Positions 1 to 6,989 of a stretch of 15,102 nt of DNA are shown one piece after another (the first letter of the stretch is position 1; each line of letters starts with the position of its first letter). Made by a program: the position numbers and the translations under genes. Origin of the DNA: Pseudomonadota bacterium (GTDB taxonomy: Bacteria > Pseudomonadota > Gammaproteobacteria > Burkholderiales > Burkholderiaceae_B); assembly GCA_023386765.1 (NCBI GenBank), contig JAEWJD010000286.1, positions 1 through 15,102 of the forward strand. The letters are read 5' to 3'. The notes beneath the pieces were generated by a model, which was not told the origin of the DNA, did no database searches, and saw only the letters and a list, made by a program, of their open reading frames with translations.

Positions 1-21
1 CCGCACCCGGCCGTGGGTGGC

Positions 22-30
22 GGGGGGGGG
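22..30. repeat. Homopolymer tract of nine G
   Basis: Nine consecutive G residues lie about 30 bp beyond the stop codon of the antiporter gene. On the minus strand this is a C9 run. Such runs can slip during replication, and Bordetella is known to use poly-C tracts in some promoters. The gene to the left is outside the window, so no role can be assigned. Confidence 0.6.
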
Positions 31-42
31 TTGTACCAACGC

Positions 43-58
43 CCGCCAGCCATGGCGG
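43..58 (-). terminator. Possible hairpin after the antiporter gene
   Basis: CCGCCA and TGGCGG form a perfect 6-bp stem with a 4-nt loop, directly after the antiporter stop codon in the direction of transcription. There is no U-tract after it, so it may only protect the 3' end or not act as a terminator. Confidence 0.3.
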
Positions 59-59
59 C

Positions 60-1319
60 TTAAAGCAGGAACAGCGCGGCGGCTGCGACGGCCGTCGGCG
101 CCAGGGCCCCGGCCAGCAGCTGCGGCATGCCGACAGCGCCGTTATTGAAGCTGCCGCGCAGCAGGGCCACGCCGGCCGGATTGGGCGCGTTGGCGATCAC
201 CGTCAGCCCGCCGCCGGCTACCGCGCCGGCGACCAGCATGTACTGGGCCGATTCGGAGATGCCGTCGATGAGCGAGCCCAGGTAGGTCAGGGCGGCGTTG
301 TCGGTGATGGCCGTCAGGCCCAGCGCGCCAAAGAACAGCACGCCCGGTTCGAGCGCCGTGACGATGGGTTGCAGCCACCATTGCTGCATGCCCCCCAGCA
401 CCACGAGCCCGGCAAGAAAGAAACCCACCAGCAAGGATTCTTTGATGATGAGTCGGTTCTGGTGTTCTTTGTATGCCTGGGTATAGCCGAGGAAGAACAG
501 GAACAGGCCGATGAAAATGATCGGGTGATGGGCGGCCAGCACCACGGCCACCAGGAAGGCCAGGTGCACGGCGATCACCAGCAGCGACATCGGCTTGCCC
601 GCGGCACCCACTTGCATGACGTCGGATTGCTGCAGGTAGGGGCGCAGGAAGTAGGTCAGCACGGTGGCATTGACCAGCACGGCCAGCGCCGACTTCCAGC
701 CGAAAGTGGTGAACATGAAGGCGCTGTCCCAGCCCCAGGTCGAGGCGACCATCAGCACGGGGGGCGCGGCATAGGAAGTGAGCGTGCCGCCGATCGAGAT
801 GTTGACGAACAGCACGCCCAGGGCGCAGTACTTCAGGCGTTCGGGCATCTGGCGGTGGAACACCTGGGGCCCGAGCATCAGGGCAGCGATGGTCATGGCC
901 GCCGGCTCGGTGATGAGCGAGCCGGCCAGCGGTACCAGGGCCAGGCACAGCCAGGCGCGCGCCGTGGTGTCGGCCACCGGCATCAGGCGCGCCAGGCGCT
1001 CGACCACGCGCATCACGGCGGTCAGGACTGGCAACGAGGCGGCGATCACCATCACCACGAAGACGAAGGCGGGCTCGGTGTAATTACGCGAATCGGCGTA
1101 TTGCAGGGCCTGCTGCCCCGAGGCCAGGAAGGCCATCAGAATGAGCAGGATGCCGGCCCAGAAGCCGAACACCACTTCCACCTCGCCAAGGAGGTGGAGC
1201 AGGCCGGCATGGCGTTTACTGCGATGGGCCAGGCGTAGAAAGTAGGGGGCGCTGAATGTGTGCAGCAGTGCAATGGCGAAAACCAGGGCGGCAACGAGGT
1301 CGAGAGAGTTGTCGGTCAC
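60..1319 (-). CDS. Putative Na+/H+ antiporter, inner-membrane protein
   Basis: A 419-residue polytopic inner-membrane protein that resembles the putative Na+/H+ antiporter family PF07399, part of the broader ion-transporter group. It has about eleven hydrophobic segments. Family-like conserved patches are HLLGEVEVVFGFWAG (about 42-56), GSLITEPAAMTIAALML (about 133-149), AITDNAALTYLGS (about 337-349) and ANAPNPAGVALLRG (about 376-389). The two patches with acidic or Asn residues inside hydrophobic stretches look like discontinuous helices that bind cations. Translation starts at a GTG with no clear Shine-Dalgarno sequence, but the N-terminus begins close to the first conserved segment, so the start is reasonable. 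It lies 33 bp after the preceding small gene on the same strand and may be co-transcribed with it. The transported ion is assigned by family only and untested. Confidence 0.8.
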   Translation of the reverse strand: MTDNSLDLVAALVFAIALLHTFSAPYFLRLAHRSKRHAGLLHLLGEVEVVFGFWAGILLILMAFLASGQQALQYADSRNYTEPAFVFVVMVIAASLPVLTAVMRVVERLARLMPVADTTARAWLCLALVPLAGSLITEPAAMTIAALMLGPQVFHRQMPERLKYCALGVLFVNISIGGTLTSYAAPPVLMVASTWGWDSAFMFTTFGWKSALAVLVNATVLTYFLRPYLQQSDVMQVGAAGKPMSLLVIAVHLAFLVAVVLAAHHPIIFIGLFLFFLGYTQAYKEHQNRLIIKESLLVGFFLAGLVVLGGMQQWWLQPIVTALEPGVLFFGALGLTAITDNAALTYLGSLIDGISESAQYMLVAGAVAGGGLTVIANAPNPAGVALLRGSFNNGAVGMPQLLAGALAPTAVAAAALFLL

Positions 1320-1352
1320 GGGGTTTGGGCTCGGTTGGGTGGGGCGGCGCGT

Positions 1353-1844
1353 TCAGACGCGCGAGACATCGACCCAGAGGCGGGTCTTGACGACATGCTG
1401 CACCAGCTCGTAGAGCGAGGTGGGCGTGCCTGCTGGCACCAGCACGCGCTGGATCAAGGCGGGTAGGTCCACGCGCAGCGAAGCCAGCGGCGCAGTGGGT
1501 AGTTCCGTGTGCTGAAGGGCTTGTAAGCGTACTGTATTTTCCGGCTGGATGTCGATGCGAAGCTGCGTATCGTCCGGAGGAAGCAAGGCTTGTTGCAGCG
1601 CGCCCAGGGTCGAACAGACATAGACATCCGAGGGCGGCAGCTCATGCTCGGGTGCCTCGCACATCCAGTTCTGTATGCCGACCAGCGCGGGGTCGGTATG
1701 GGCGTTGGCGGGGTTGTCATCGGGGGAATCGAAACGCAGCAGGTTGAACTCCAGCAGCTCCATCAGCTCGATGAAGGCCAGCGGGCGCATGACGGCGACC
1801 TGATCGAGTGTGTTTGTGGTGCTGTTGCGGCGGGGTGTCGTCAC
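1353..1844 (-). CDS. Hypothetical protein, 163 residues
   Basis: I do not recognise this protein. It starts at a GTG (1844) preceded by a good Shine-Dalgarno GGGAG (1855-1851) with 6 nt spacing, which supports it as a real gene. The product is soluble and acidic in its first two thirds, with no signal peptide or membrane segment and two cysteines (near residues 73 and 82). It has Leu/Gln-rich amphipathic stretches (LMELLEFNLLRF near 28-39, TLGALQQALL near 84-93) and a Val/Leu-rich C-terminal third. It sits between the tctA terminator and the antiporter, 33 bp ahead of the antiporter on the same strand, so an operon of two is likely. No function is proposed. Confidence 0.65.
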   Translation of the reverse strand: MTTPRRNSTTNTLDQVAVMRPLAFIELMELLEFNLLRFDSPDDNPANAHTDPALVGIQNWMCEAPEHELPPSDVYVCSTLGALQQALLPPDDTQLRIDIQPENTVRLQALQHTELPTAPLASLRVDLPALIQRVLVPAGTPTSLYELVQHVVKTRLWVDVSRV

Positions 1845-1864
1845 GTCATTCTCCCAATATGAAA

Positions 1865-1895
1865 GCCCAGCCCCCCGTTTTCAGGAGGGCTGGGC
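1865..1895 (-). terminator. Terminator hairpin after tctA
   Basis: A 12-bp stem (GCCCAGCCCCCC against AGGAGGGCTGGG plus C; arms 1865-1876 and 1884-1895, one G.U pair in minus-strand RNA) encloses a 7-nt loop. On the minus strand it starts 24 nt after the tctA stop and is followed by UUUCAUAUU, a weak U-tract. It probably ends tctBA transcription before the next gene. Being nearly symmetrical, it cannot be used alone to fix direction. Confidence 0.7.
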
Positions 1896-1919
1896 GCAGC
1901 CTGGGCCTAAGAGAGTGCG

Positions 1920-3434
1920 TCAGGCTTCTTGTTGCGCCATGGCGCGCATGCGGCGGCGATTGCGCACCGAGGAAAACACCAGCCAGATGGCCAGCGCGAG
2001 GATGGCGTAGATGAAGCCGGCGCTGATGGGACGGTCCACGAAGATTCCCATATCACCGCGCGACAGCAGCAGGGCGCGACGGAAGTTCTCTTCCACCATG
2101 GGGCCCAGCACGAAGCCCAGCAGCAAGGGGGCCGGCGAGAAGCGCAGCTTCAGGAACAGGTAACCCAGCAGACCCACCACCAGCACCATGCCCACGTCGA
2201 ACAGCGTATTGTTGGTGCTGTAGACGCCCACGCAGACGAAGAACAGCGCGGAAGGGAACAGGTACTTGTAGGGCACCTTGAGCATCTTGGCCCACATGCC
2301 GATGAGCGGCAGGTTCATGATCACCAGCAGCACGTTGCCGATCCAGAAGCTGGCGATCAGGCCCCAGAACAGGTCGGCGTGCTCGGTCACCATCTGCGGA
2401 CCGGGCTGGATACCGTGGATGATCAGCGCGCCCAGCATCAGTGCCATGACCGAGTCGCCCGGGATGCCCAGGCTCATGGTCGGGATGAAGCTGGTCTGCG
2501 CGGCGGCGTTGTTGGCCGACTCGGGCCCGGCGATGCCTTCGATGGCGCCACGGCCGAAACGCTGCGGCGTCTTGGAGACACGCTTTTCGACGGCATAGGA
2601 CATGAACGAGGCGATGGTCGCACCCGTGCCCGGCAGGATGCCCAGCACCGCACCGATGGCGCTGCCGCGGGCGATCGGCGCCAGCGACTGCTTGATGTCA
2701 CCCGGTTCGGGGCGCACCGACATCTTGGTGGTGTCGCGCACCTTGGTGCCGCGGCCGATGATGTTGACGTTGGCCAGGAAGTCAGCCAGACCGAACAGGC
2801 CCATGGCCAGTGCCACCAGCTGGACGCCGTCGCTCAACTCGATCACGCCGAAGGCATAGCGGATGGTGCCGGTGTTCACGTCGGTGCCCACGACGCCCAG
2901 CAGCAGGCCCAGGAACACCATGGCCACGCCCTTGACGGGAGAACCCTTGGCCAGCGTTGCGCCGGCGAACAGGCCCAGCATCATCATCGAGAAGTACTCG
3001 GCCGGCCCGAACTGGAAGGCTACCTCCACCAGTACCGGCGAGAACAGGATCATGATGATGATGCCGACCGCCGCCCCGATGAAGGAGGCCAGGATCAGCA
3101 TGAACAGCGCCGAGCCGGACTTGCCCTTGAGCGCCAGCGGATTGCCGTCAAGGCAGGTCACCGCGTGCGAGGCTGTGCCGGGCAGGTTCAGCAGAATGCA
3201 GGTGATGCCTCCGCCGTACTGCGCACCGTAGTAAATGCCGGCCAGCATCATGAGCGCGGCGGTCGGCGTCATGGCGTAGGTCAGCGGCAGCAGGATCGAG
3301 ATTGCTGCCAGCACGCCCATGCCTGGCAACACACCGATCAGGTTGCCCATGAAGACGCCGAACAGCGACCACAGCAGGTTTTCCCATTGGAAGGCAATGG
3401 TGAAACCGTGAATGACGTTATCGAAAAGTTCCAT
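1920..3434 (-). CDS. tctA: Tripartite tricarboxylate transporter, large permease TctA
   Basis: The large membrane subunit (504 residues, full family length) of a TTT-family secondary transporter, which moves di- or tricarboxylates across the inner membrane using ion gradients. TctA hallmarks are visible: GVLPGMG (34-40), its pseudo-repeat GILPGTGATIASFMSY (265-280), EGIAGPESANNA (299-310) and GIPGDSVMALMLGALIIHG (323-341). These fall in a pattern of about a dozen hydrophobic helices with a basic C-terminal tail. The ATG lies 3 nt after the tctB stop codon, with GGGG just upstream inside the end of tctB, so translation is coupled. The gene order tctB-tctA is the usual one, but no tctC lies in front. 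The substrate cannot be read from the sequence. Confidence 0.95.
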   Translation of the reverse strand: MELFDNVIHGFTIAFQWENLLWSLFGVFMGNLIGVLPGMGVLAAISILLPLTYAMTPTAALMMLAGIYYGAQYGGGITCILLNLPGTASHAVTCLDGNPLALKGKSGSALFMLILASFIGAAVGIIIMILFSPVLVEVAFQFGPAEYFSMMMLGLFAGATLAKGSPVKGVAMVFLGLLLGVVGTDVNTGTIRYAFGVIELSDGVQLVALAMGLFGLADFLANVNIIGRGTKVRDTTKMSVRPEPGDIKQSLAPIARGSAIGAVLGILPGTGATIASFMSYAVEKRVSKTPQRFGRGAIEGIAGPESANNAAAQTSFIPTMSLGIPGDSVMALMLGALIIHGIQPGPQMVTEHADLFWGLIASFWIGNVLLVIMNLPLIGMWAKMLKVPYKYLFPSALFFVCVGVYSTNNTLFDVGMVLVVGLLGYLFLKLRFSPAPLLLGFVLGPMVEENFRRALLLSRGDMGIFVDRPISAGFIYAILALAIWLVFSSVRNRRRMRAMAQQEA

Positions 3435-3437
3435 GGA

Positions 3438-3941
3438 TCAACCCCAGCGCAGCATCGGGAACTGCAGTTGCAGGGCCCAGGAGAAAACAATCGCGCCGAA
3501 CAGCGTCATGGCGGCGGCCAGCAGGGCGGCCGAGCGCACGGAATTGCCCGTGTCGCCCATGGCCGATACGAAGACCAGCACGAAGGTTGCCGGCAGAAAA
3601 CCGAAGTACTCGCCGATCACGATGAACAGGGCGATGCCACCGGTGATGCAGGCCACGCCGCGCAGGCGCTCGCCGCGCGAAGGACGGTCCTGCGGGTTGG
3701 CTCGGGCGTCTTCTTCGGCCTGTGCGTCTTCCTCGATCTCTTCGGGGTCAGGCGTGAGCGGGATCAGGATGCCCAGGGCGATCAGGAACCAGCCGATGAC
3801 CATCGGGAAGTAGCCCGGCCCCATGCGCGCCAATTCACCGATGTTGTAGGTGTTGGCCTCCAGGATGGTGAGTGCGCCGCACAGGGCGACGAACGCACCG
3901 CCCCATAGGTCGCGTTTTCTGAAAAATGTGGTGCTGCGCAT
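3438..3941 (-). CDS. tctB: Tripartite tricarboxylate transporter, small subunit TctB
   Basis: The small, poorly conserved membrane subunit of the TTT transporter, about 167 residues. I place the start at the ATG at 3941, where a strong Shine-Dalgarno (AAAGGGGG) sits at the right distance. A longer frame reaching 4028 would add 29 residues rich in Arg and Pro and is less likely. The pattern fits TctB: a helix near residues 14-29, the MGPGYFP motif (about 39-45) typical of the family, a second helix (about 46-62), a charged acidic linker (EEIEEDAQAEEDAR), and two more hydrophobic stretches toward the C-terminus. It is the first gene of the tctBA operon and diverges from a two-component system that may regulate it. 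Confidence 0.88.
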   Translation of the reverse strand: MRSTTFFRKRDLWGGAFVALCGALTILEANTYNIGELARMGPGYFPMVIGWFLIALGILIPLTPDPEEIEEDAQAEEDARANPQDRPSRGERLRGVACITGGIALFIVIGEYFGFLPATFVLVFVSAMGDTGNSVRSAALLAAAMTLFGAIVFSWALQLQFPMLRWG

Positions 3942-3966
3942 CGCTTGCCCCCTTTCTTGTTGAATA

Positions 3967-3994
3967 GGCCACAGGCGGCATGTGTTCTGTGGCC
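3967..3994 (-). promoter_or_regulatory. Stem-loop in the tctB 5' leader or operator
   Basis: GGCCACAG (3967-3974) and CTGTGGCC (3987-3994) are perfect 8-bp complements around a 12-nt spacer, 25 nt upstream of the tctB start codon. In minus-strand RNA this is a stable hairpin just before the ribosome binding site. In DNA it could be a dimeric operator. It lacks a following U-run, so it is not an obvious attenuator. Confidence 0.45.
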
Positions 3995-4059
3995 GAAAAG
4001 GCGGCACTTTAGAAACCCGTCCTTCCAATTGGCTTTCGTTGCGGGGGTGGTTTTCTGCG

Positions 4060-4103
4060 GGTAAACCATAGTGGCTGGCTGTGTCGCGCTTCAGAGGTTT
4101 ACC
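4060..4103. repeat. Widely spaced inverted repeat GGTAAACC / GGTTTACC
   Basis: GGTAAACC (4060-4067) recurs inverted at 4096-4103, with 28 bp between and 36 bp centre to centre. It lies between the two divergent genes, on the tctB side of the palindrome cluster. It may be a paired protein-binding site. Chance is not excluded for an 8-mer. Confidence 0.35.
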
Positions 4104-4107
4104 AGGC

Positions 4108-4159
4108 TGAACATGTTGTTTTCCATGGCGTTCACAAAAGTGAACATATCCCGCGATAT
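4108..4159 (+). promoter_or_regulatory. Palindrome cluster, candidate activator binding sites
   Basis: Three dyads lie side by side: AACATGTT (4110-4117), GTTCAC-AAAA-GTGAAC (4130-4145) and ATATC-CCGC-GATAT (4146-4159). TGAACAT also occurs twice as a direct repeat (4108-4114 and 4141-4147), 33 bp apart, roughly three helical turns. The cluster sits about 45-95 bp upstream of the predicted sigma-54 start site. Sigma-54 activators usually bind paired palindromes upstream of their promoter, so these are candidate enhancer sites for the neighbouring NtrC-family regulator. Which dyad is bound is unknown. Confidence 0.5.
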
Positions 4160-4176
4160 ACGAGTTGATTCACTGC

Positions 4177-4193
4177 TTGGCACGGTTTTTGCC
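4177..4193 (+). promoter_or_regulatory. Sigma-54 (-24/-12) promoter
   Basis: The sequence TTGGCACGGTTTTTGCC matches the -24/-12 consensus YTGGCACG-N4-TTGCW at every core position except the last. The invariant GG (4179-4180) and GC (4191-4192) are exactly 10 bp apart. Transcription should begin near 4204 and run into the kinase gene 77 bp downstream. The element is partly symmetrical (GGCA-N8-TGCC), and the minus strand also shows GG-N10-GC, but with a much poorer match. Its position beside a sigma-54 activator gene strengthens the call. Confidence 0.75.
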
Positions 4194-4280
4194 GACGCAC
4201 TGCGGGATTGCCAACGTTTGCAACTTTAGGGGGCTGTCTGGTCACGGCATAATCGTGTTGTTCCGGTTTTTCGCGTTGCC

Positions 4281-5669
4281 ATGTTTCCTTTGCCGCTTAC
4301 GGTCCGTATACCCCTGGCCGTCTCCCTCCTGTTCCTTGTGATTTCGGGCGCCTTGATCTCACTGGCGCTGCACGGCGTATCCCGCCAGTTCGACCGGCAG
4401 ATCTCCGACATGGGGCAGGTCTATCTCGACGGCCTGTCGGCGGCGGTGCTGCCGGCCGTGCGCGCGGGTGACCGGGAGCAGATGGTGGATGTTCTTAACC
4501 GTGCGCTGGATACGCATATTGGCGTGGTCGACCGTACGCTGGCGGTGGCCGCCGCCGACGGCACCCTGCTGGCGCACGTGGCGCGTTACCCCGATGTCGA
4601 GCCGATCCCGCCGGATCTGGCCTCAAGCGCCTCGGGCAGTCTGTTCAGTCCGCGCTCGGCCGGCGTCTGGACCTGGCGTGCGCTGGACGCCGAGCGTCCG
4701 GAGTTGGGGATTGCCGTGGCCAATCTGGATGTCAGCGAGTTTCTACGCCAGCGCCGCGAGCTGGCCTATGAGTTGGTGCTGGTGGGCTTGGCGATCGGTC
4801 TGGTCGGGGCGGTGCTGTGCTTTGGCATGGCGCGCCGACTGCAGCGGCCCATCATCCTGTTGACCGAACGCCTGCGTCAGGCGCGGCGCCAGCCGCCGCG
4901 TGAGCTCGGCGAGACAGCCTTTGCCCACGATGCCGAGCTGCAGGAGCTGCTGGATGCCTATAACTGGATGGCGCAGGGCGCGCGTGAGCGCGAAGATCTG
5001 GCCGAGCGTCATGCCCGCATCGAGCGCGAGGCGGTGCTGGGGCGCATGTCGGCGGCGCTGGCGCATGAAATCCGCAATCCGCTGGGCGGGATGCGCACGG
5101 CCTTGCAGACCTTGCGCCAGTTTGGCGATCGCCCCGAGGTGCGCCAGGAGTCGCTGGCCTTCATCGAGCGCGGCGTGCAGGCCTTGCAGGCGGTGGTCGA
5201 TGCCAGCCTGCGTACCTTCCGCCCTGGCGATGCTTTGTTGCAGCGCGCCGATATCGAGGATATCCGTTTGATGGTGCAGGCCCAGGCGAGCCGGGTCGGG
5301 GTGTCGGTGCAGATCCATTGCCACGGCATCGATGCCGAGCCGCTGGCGTTGCCGGCCGCGCCCTTGCGGCAGATCCTCCTGAACCTGGTGCTCAATGCGA
5401 TCCAGGCCTCGCAATCCGGCGATACGGTCTATGTCGTGGCCCGTGCGCGTACCCGGGCGCTGGCGCTGCATGTTTCCGACATGGGCGCGGGGCTGCCCGA
5501 GCCCGCCCGGCGCGCCCTGAGGCTGGGACGCACCGAGGGCGACCGCATGGGGCTGGGGATCGTACGCGATCTGGTGCGCGGGCTGGGTGGCCGGCTGATG
5601 GCCACGGAATTGAACCCGGGGACGCGGATCTCGCTGCGGCTGCCCTACATGAAGCGGAGTGAGGCCTGA
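4281..5669 (+). CDS. Sensor histidine kinase of an NtrC-type two-component pair
   Basis: A membrane-bound sensor kinase of 462 residues. An N-terminal membrane helix (about 9-31) and a second one (about 162-184) enclose a periplasmic sensor domain of about 130 residues that I cannot classify. A HAMP-like linker (about 185-240) follows, then the H-box AALAHEIRNPLGG (258-270, phospho-acceptor His262), N-box NLVLNAIQ (368-375), G1 box DMGAG (400-404) and G2 box GLGIV (424-428). The HEIRNPL form and compact layout resemble NtrB/DctB-type kinases that partner sigma-54 activators. The ATG has no evident Shine-Dalgarno, and I found no in-frame alternative start nearby. Its stop overlaps the regulator start as TGATG. 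The signal is unknown; a carboxylate is a guess from the adjacent transporter genes. Confidence 0.92.
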   Translation: MFPLPLTVRIPLAVSLLFLVISGALISLALHGVSRQFDRQISDMGQVYLDGLSAAVLPAVRAGDREQMVDVLNRALDTHIGVVDRTLAVAAADGTLLAHVARYPDVEPIPPDLASSASGSLFSPRSAGVWTWRALDAERPELGIAVANLDVSEFLRQRRELAYELVLVGLAIGLVGAVLCFGMARRLQRPIILLTERLRQARRQPPRELGETAFAHDAELQELLDAYNWMAQGAREREDLAERHARIEREAVLGRMSAALAHEIRNPLGGMRTALQTLRQFGDRPEVRQESLAFIERGVQALQAVVDASLRTFRPGDALLQRADIEDIRLMVQAQASRVGVSVQIHCHGIDAEPLALPAAPLRQILLNLVLNAIQASQSGDTVYVVARARTRALALHVSDMGAGLPEPARRALRLGRTEGDRMGLGIVRDLVRGLGGRLMATELNPGTRISLRLPYMKRSEA

Positions 5670-6976
5670 TGAGCGATATCGATGTTCTCCTGATCGAGGA
5701 TGACACCGTGCTGGGCGGGGCCTTGCAGCAGCGCTTGCAGCTGGAGGGTATTTCGGTGCGTTGGGCCCAGAGCGGCGCCCAGGCGCTGGAACTGTTGCGT
5801 CGCCTGCGCATGCGCCCGGCTTTCGTGCTGGCCGATATCCGCCTGCCCGATGGTTCGGGCGAGACGCTCTACCGTCACCTGATCCCTTATCTGGCCCGTG
5901 CCACCGTAGTGTTCGCCACGGCGTATGGCGACATCGCGCAGGCCGTGCGGCTGGTCGCCGCCGGGGCCAATGATTACCTCACCAAGCCCTACGACACCGA
6001 TGCGCTGGTCGAGCGGATCCGCGTGGCGATCGCGGCCGCGGCCGAGCCCGGCGCAGCCGGCGGCGTGACCGAGAATCCGTTTTCCCAGGGCGAGTCCGGC
6101 GCGGCGCTGGCGTTGCAGATCGAGCGCCTGGGCAGCAGCAGCCTGCCGCTGCTGCTGGAGGGCGAAACCGGCGTGGGCAAGGACATGACGGCGCGCTATA
6201 TCCACGGCCGCTCCCGCCAGGGGCAGGGCCCCTTCGTGGCCCTGAACTGTGCCACGCTGACCGAAGGCCTGGTCGAAAGCCAGCTCTTCGGCCATGCGCG
6301 CGGCGCGTTCAGCGGGGCCGGCGGGGCGCGCGAAGGCATCTTCGCGCAGGCCGGCGAAGGCACGCTGTTTCTCGATGAGGTGGCGGATCTGGTGCCCAAG
6401 GCGCAGGCGGTGCTTGTCCGGGTGCTGGAGGATGGCCGGTATACGCCGCTGGGCGCGGCCGCGGCGCAGCCGGCGCCTTGTCGCATCCTTGCCAGTTCGC
6501 AAGGCGATCTGGAGCAGGTCGTGGCGCAAGGGCGTTTTCGCGCCGACCTCTATTTCCGCCTGGCGGTCGGGCAGCTGCGGTTGCCGCCCCTGCGTCAGCG
6601 TCAGGATGCCTTGTTGCCGCTGGCGCGCGGCCTGCTGCGCGAACAGCCGCAAGGGGCCGGCCTGTCATTCGATGCCAGCGCCGAGCGCGCCTTGGCGCAG
6701 CATGACTGGCCAGGTAATGTCCGCGAGCTCAAGAACCGCATCGCCCGCGCGGCGGTCATGGCCGACGCCCAGGTCTTGTCAGCCGTCGATCTGTTTCCCG
6801 AGACCCGCCTGGGCGAGGCGGCGGCCGACCTTGGCGTGTTGCGCGCCGAGGCGGAGCTGCGCGCGATCCAGCAGGCCATCGCCGAGTCGGGCGGGCAGAT
6901 GGGGCAGGCGGCCAAGTTGCTGGGGATCTCGCGCACCACGCTGTGGAAGAAACTGCGCGCTGCGCGCGAGCGCTGA
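5669..6976 (+). CDS. Sigma-54-dependent response regulator (NtrC family)
   Basis: A 435-residue cytoplasmic transcription activator with three domains. The receiver (1-120) has acidic pocket IEDD (9-12), phospho-acceptor Asp56, Thr84 and Lys106. The AAA+ domain (about 140-375) has Walker A GETGVGKD (165-172), sigma-54-contact loop GAFSGA (212-217), Walker B GTLFLDE (231-237), the Arg-finger region FRADLYFRL (290-298) and WPGNVRELKN (347-356). The Fis-type helix-turn-helix is at about 407-431 (GQAAKLLGISRTTLWKKL). The loop carries Ser in place of the usual Thr of GAFTGA, a mild change probably still active. Translation is coupled to the kinase by a 1-nt overlap (TGATG). A sigma-54 promoter in front of the operon suggests autoregulation, and the divergent tctBA genes are the obvious candidate target. 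Confidence 0.93.
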   Translation: MSDIDVLLIEDDTVLGGALQQRLQLEGISVRWAQSGAQALELLRRLRMRPAFVLADIRLPDGSGETLYRHLIPYLARATVVFATAYGDIAQAVRLVAAGANDYLTKPYDTDALVERIRVAIAAAAEPGAAGGVTENPFSQGESGAALALQIERLGSSSLPLLLEGETGVGKDMTARYIHGRSRQGQGPFVALNCATLTEGLVESQLFGHARGAFSGAGGAREGIFAQAGEGTLFLDEVADLVPKAQAVLVRVLEDGRYTPLGAAAAQPAPCRILASSQGDLEQVVAQGRFRADLYFRLAVGQLRLPPLRQRQDALLPLARGLLREQPQGAGLSFDASAERALAQHDWPGNVRELKNRIARAAVMADAQVLSAVDLFPETRLGEAAADLGVLRAEAELRAIQQAIAESGGQMGQAAKLLGISRTTLWKKLRAARER

Positions 6977-6989
6977 ACGCAAGCGTCAG
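6973..6989. other. Small dyad spanning two convergent stop codons
   Basis: CTG-ACGC and GCGT-CAG form a short hairpin with one bulged A. It covers the TGA of the response regulator (6974-6976) and the TGA of the opposing acetyltransferase (6988-6986), which are separated by only 9 bp. There is no U-tract on either side. It is at best a weak bidirectional transcription stop. Confidence 0.25.

Larger units (their letters stand above)
3942..4280. other. Divergent control region between tctB and the kinase gene
   Basis: This 339-bp stretch has no convincing gene. It holds, left to right: a stem-loop in the tctB leader, an 8-bp inverted repeat with a long spacer, a cluster of palindromes, a sigma-54 promoter pointing right, and a CATAAT hexamer (4248-4253) that could serve as the -10 of a second, sigma-70 promoter for the kinase. 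I found no clear promoter for tctB. It is noticeably more AT-rich than the neighbouring genes, as expected of regulatory DNA. Confidence 0.75.

Noticed and set aside
1929..3908. Open frame of 659 codons on the plus strand opposite tctA and tctB
   Set aside because: It is an antisense shadow in high-GC DNA. The product is Gln/His/Arg/Ala-rich with no recognisable domain, and it covers two clear transporter genes.
4003..4019. Second GG-N10-GC element on the minus strand that could be a sigma-54 promoter for tctB
   Set aside because: Only the invariant dinucleotides match; the rest of the -24 box (GGTTTC) and the -12 box are poor.
3939..4028. Longer N-terminus for tctB starting at 4028
   Set aside because: The extra 29 residues are not family-like, and the ATG at 3941 has AAAGGGGG at proper distance.
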